Assembly (NCBI GenBank): GCA_001872985.1 | Contig: MNYA01000166.1 | Coordinates: 1-6,398 of the forward strand | Length of the DNA: 6,398 nucleotides | Source: a bacterium CG2_30_54_10 | Lineage (GTDB): Bacteria; Muiribacteriota; Ozemobacteria; Ozemobacterales; Ozemobacteraceae | Direction: 5' to 3' | Part shown: positions 5,134 through 6,398 of the stretch, piece after piece | Layout: each line of letters opens with the position of its first letter | Position numbering within the stretch: position 1 is the stretch's first letter | The notes under the pieces: generated by a model | Database searches by the model: none | What the model was told of the DNA's origin: nothing | The model's input: only the letters and a program-made list of their open reading frames with translations | Position numbers and translations under genes: made by a program

Positions 5134-6272
5134 ATACTCATTTCGATGCGATCATAATCGGCGGCGGAATTCTGGGCGTTTCAACAGCCTACGAGCTTGC
5201 AAAGGCCGGACTGAAGAAAATCTGCGTCATCGAACGGCGATATCTCGCCAGTGGCTCGACCGGCCGCTGCGGAGGCGGATTCCGACAACAATGGAGCACC
5301 GAGGCCAACACGCGCCTGGCAATGGCTTCGGTAAAGCGCTTCGGGGAGCTCGAAGCGGAACTCGGCTATAAAACAGAGTTTTTCCAGGGAGGCTACCTGA
5401 TCCTTGCCCACAACGATGAGGAGGTTGCCCAGTTCAGGAAAAACGTCGAAATGCAAAGAAGTCTTGGTCTTGATGTCAAGATGGTTTTGCCCTCCGAGGC
5501 GAAGGAAATCGTTCCCTTTCTTGATGAGGGCAAGATGAAATTCGCGACCTGGTGCCCGACTGACGGACATATCAACCCGTTCCTGCTGACTCAGGCCTAC
5601 GCAAACGCCGCGCGGAGACTTGGGGTCGAGATTCACCTCTGGACCAACGTCGGATCGCTGATGAAAAAGAGCAATACGTTTTTCGTGATGACCAACAAAG
5701 AAGTCTACGAGACCGGAATGCTGTTCAACTGCGCCGGGAGCTTCTCTCGGTCGATCGGGGAGATGCTCAATGTTGAGATACCCGTCGATCCTTACCGGCA
5801 CGAGATTCTGGTCACGGAGCCGGTCGAGAAGCTTTGGAACCCAATGGTTATCAGCTTCGGAGTGGGTTTATACTGCCGCCAGGAGAAAAATGGCGGCCTC
5901 GTCATGGGTATGGGCGACCCGAATGAACCGGTTGGAACTTACGTCGGAAGCTCGATGCATTTCATGTTCGAGATGAGCCGCAGGTTTACCACCCTTTTCC
6001 CGAAATTGGATTCTCTGCGCATCGTCCGGCAGTGGGCCGGGCTTTACGAGATGACGGCCGATGCCCAACCGATCCTTGGCCCTGTCGATGAGATCGAAAA
6101 TTTCTACCAGGCAAGCGGTTTCTCAGGCCATGGTCTCATGCTCGCCCCCGCTGTAAGCCGGCTTCAGGCTGAACTGGTGACCACCGGAAAGACTTCGATG
6201 CCGATAGATGATCTTCACGTGCGGCGGTTCCGTGGACAGAAAGCCATCCACCGTGAGAAATCAGTTGTCTGA
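5130..6272 (+). CDS. DAO-family FAD-dependent dehydrogenase, beta subunit (proline dehydrogenase/sarcosine oxidase beta/HcnC-like)
   Basis: This is a 380-residue flavoprotein of the D-amino-acid-oxidase-like fold. The FAD motif GGGILG is at 11-16 with Glu35 binding the adenosine ribose. SGSTGRCGGGFRQQW (41-55) is the region close to the flavin in beta subunits of sarcosine oxidase and dye-linked proline dehydrogenase. Further motifs are DGHINP (145-150) before a helix that continues the FAD domain, NCAGSFS (200-206), PYRHEILVTEP (221-231), WAGLYEMTADAQPILGP (302-318) and GFSGHGLMLAPA (330-341). All are typical of catalytic amine-oxidising subunits. It should oxidise a secondary amine or amino acid (proline, hydroxyproline, sarcosine, an opine or glycine are family substrates) to an imine. 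The ATG overlaps the preceding stop. The frame extends upstream to 4827 but that part runs inside the BFD gene and is not coding. The protein is soluble and appears complete. Confidence 0.87.
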   Translation: MNTHFDAIIIGGGILGVSTAYELAKAGLKKICVIERRYLASGSTGRCGGGFRQQWSTEANTRLAMASVKRFGELEAELGYKTEFFQGGYLILAHNDEEVAQFRKNVEMQRSLGLDVKMVLPSEAKEIVPFLDEGKMKFATWCPTDGHINPFLLTQAYANAARRLGVEIHLWTNVGSLMKKSNTFFVMTNKEVYETGMLFNCAGSFSRSIGEMLNVEIPVDPYRHEILVTEPVEKLWNPMVISFGVGLYCRQEKNGGLVMGMGDPNEPVGTYVGSSMHFMFEMSRRFTTLFPKLDSLRIVRQWAGLYEMTADAQPILGPVDEIENFYQASGFSGHGLMLAPAVSRLQAELVTTGKTSMPIDDLHVRRFRGQKAIHREKSVV

Positions 6273-6341
6273 CTTACAAAGATAAACCACATGTTCGTTT
6301 TTTGGTAAGAGTTTAGCCGTTTGAAAAAATGGAGATAGAGG

Positions 6342-6388
<47 letters not shown>

Positions 6389-6398
6389 GAGAATTTGG

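Larger units (their letters stand above)
2914..6272 (+). other. Five-gene operon for a multisubunit flavin/iron-sulfur amino- or imino-acid dehydrogenase
   Basis: All five genes share one strand, with every junction overlapping: ATGA at 3225-3228, a 7-base overlap at 4316-4322, ATGA at 4816-4819 and ATGA at 5130-5133. Such overlaps imply translational coupling and stoichiometric synthesis. The content corresponds to an alpha-type FAD/NAD subunit with its Fe-S modules, plus a beta-type DAO-fold FAD subunit. The order core, ferredoxin, BFD protein, beta recalls the archaeal L-proline dehydrogenase clusters as I remember them. No epimerase, transporter or regulator lies inside the window to reveal the substrate. 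Confidence 0.8.

Noticed and set aside
5181..5801. Minus-strand open frame of 206 codons
   Set aside because: It is antisense to the DAO-type dehydrogenase and has no motif or ribosome site of note.
6273..6309. Possible terminator after the operon (CTTAC ... GTAAG with T run)
   Set aside because: The arms pair only with an internal bulge and the T run lies within the loop, not after the stem.

Overview
The window looks like a chromosomal segment from a bacterium of moderate, slightly GC-rich composition. Shine-Dalgarno sites are clear, genes are tightly packed, and one operon is rich in iron-sulfur proteins. An anaerobic or micro-aerobic Gram-negative lineage, such as Desulfobacterota or an uncultivated phylum, would fit the pilin pair, the exported phosphoesterase and the ferredoxin-linked dehydrogenase. 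The sequence alone does not fix the taxonomy, and this placement is an inference.

Layout. (1) Positions 1-1319, minus strand: a small operon of two prepilin-like genes, a GspI/PilV type followed by a GspJ/PilW type. A third gene encoding an exported protein is cut by the window edge and is too short for confident naming. (2) Positions 1320-1624: a divergent intergenic region. It holds a sequence resembling a widespread dispersed bacterial repeat, short inverted repeats, and weak promoter candidates on both strands. (3) Positions 1625-2821, plus strand: a secreted calcineurin-like metallophosphoesterase with an N-terminal purple-acid-phosphatase/fibronectin-like domain. (4) Positions 2914-6272, plus strand: five genes with overlapping or coupled starts. 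They encode a small [2Fe-2S] protein, an FAD/NAD oxidoreductase, a 2[4Fe-4S] ferredoxin-like protein, a stand-alone BFD-type [2Fe-2S] protein and a DAO-type FAD dehydrogenase. (5) Positions 6273-6398: an intergenic stretch ending in a perfect heptanucleotide tandem repeat.

The centrepiece is the five-gene operon. Its parts match the modules of multisubunit dye-linked amino-acid/imino-acid dehydrogenases: archaeal L-proline dehydrogenase, D-hydroxyproline dehydrogenase, opine oxidase, heterotetrameric sarcosine oxidase and HcnABC-type hydrogen cyanide synthase. The last gene would oxidise an amine or imino acid. Electrons would then pass through flavins and the Fe-S proteins to NAD(H), ferredoxin or another carrier. 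The usual alpha subunit is split here into three separate genes (N-terminal [2Fe-2S], FAD/NAD core, C-terminal BFD), with a two-cluster ferredoxin gene between the last two. The substrate cannot be read from the sequence. The modules are known families; the notable point is the combination and the degree of splitting, not a new enzyme class.
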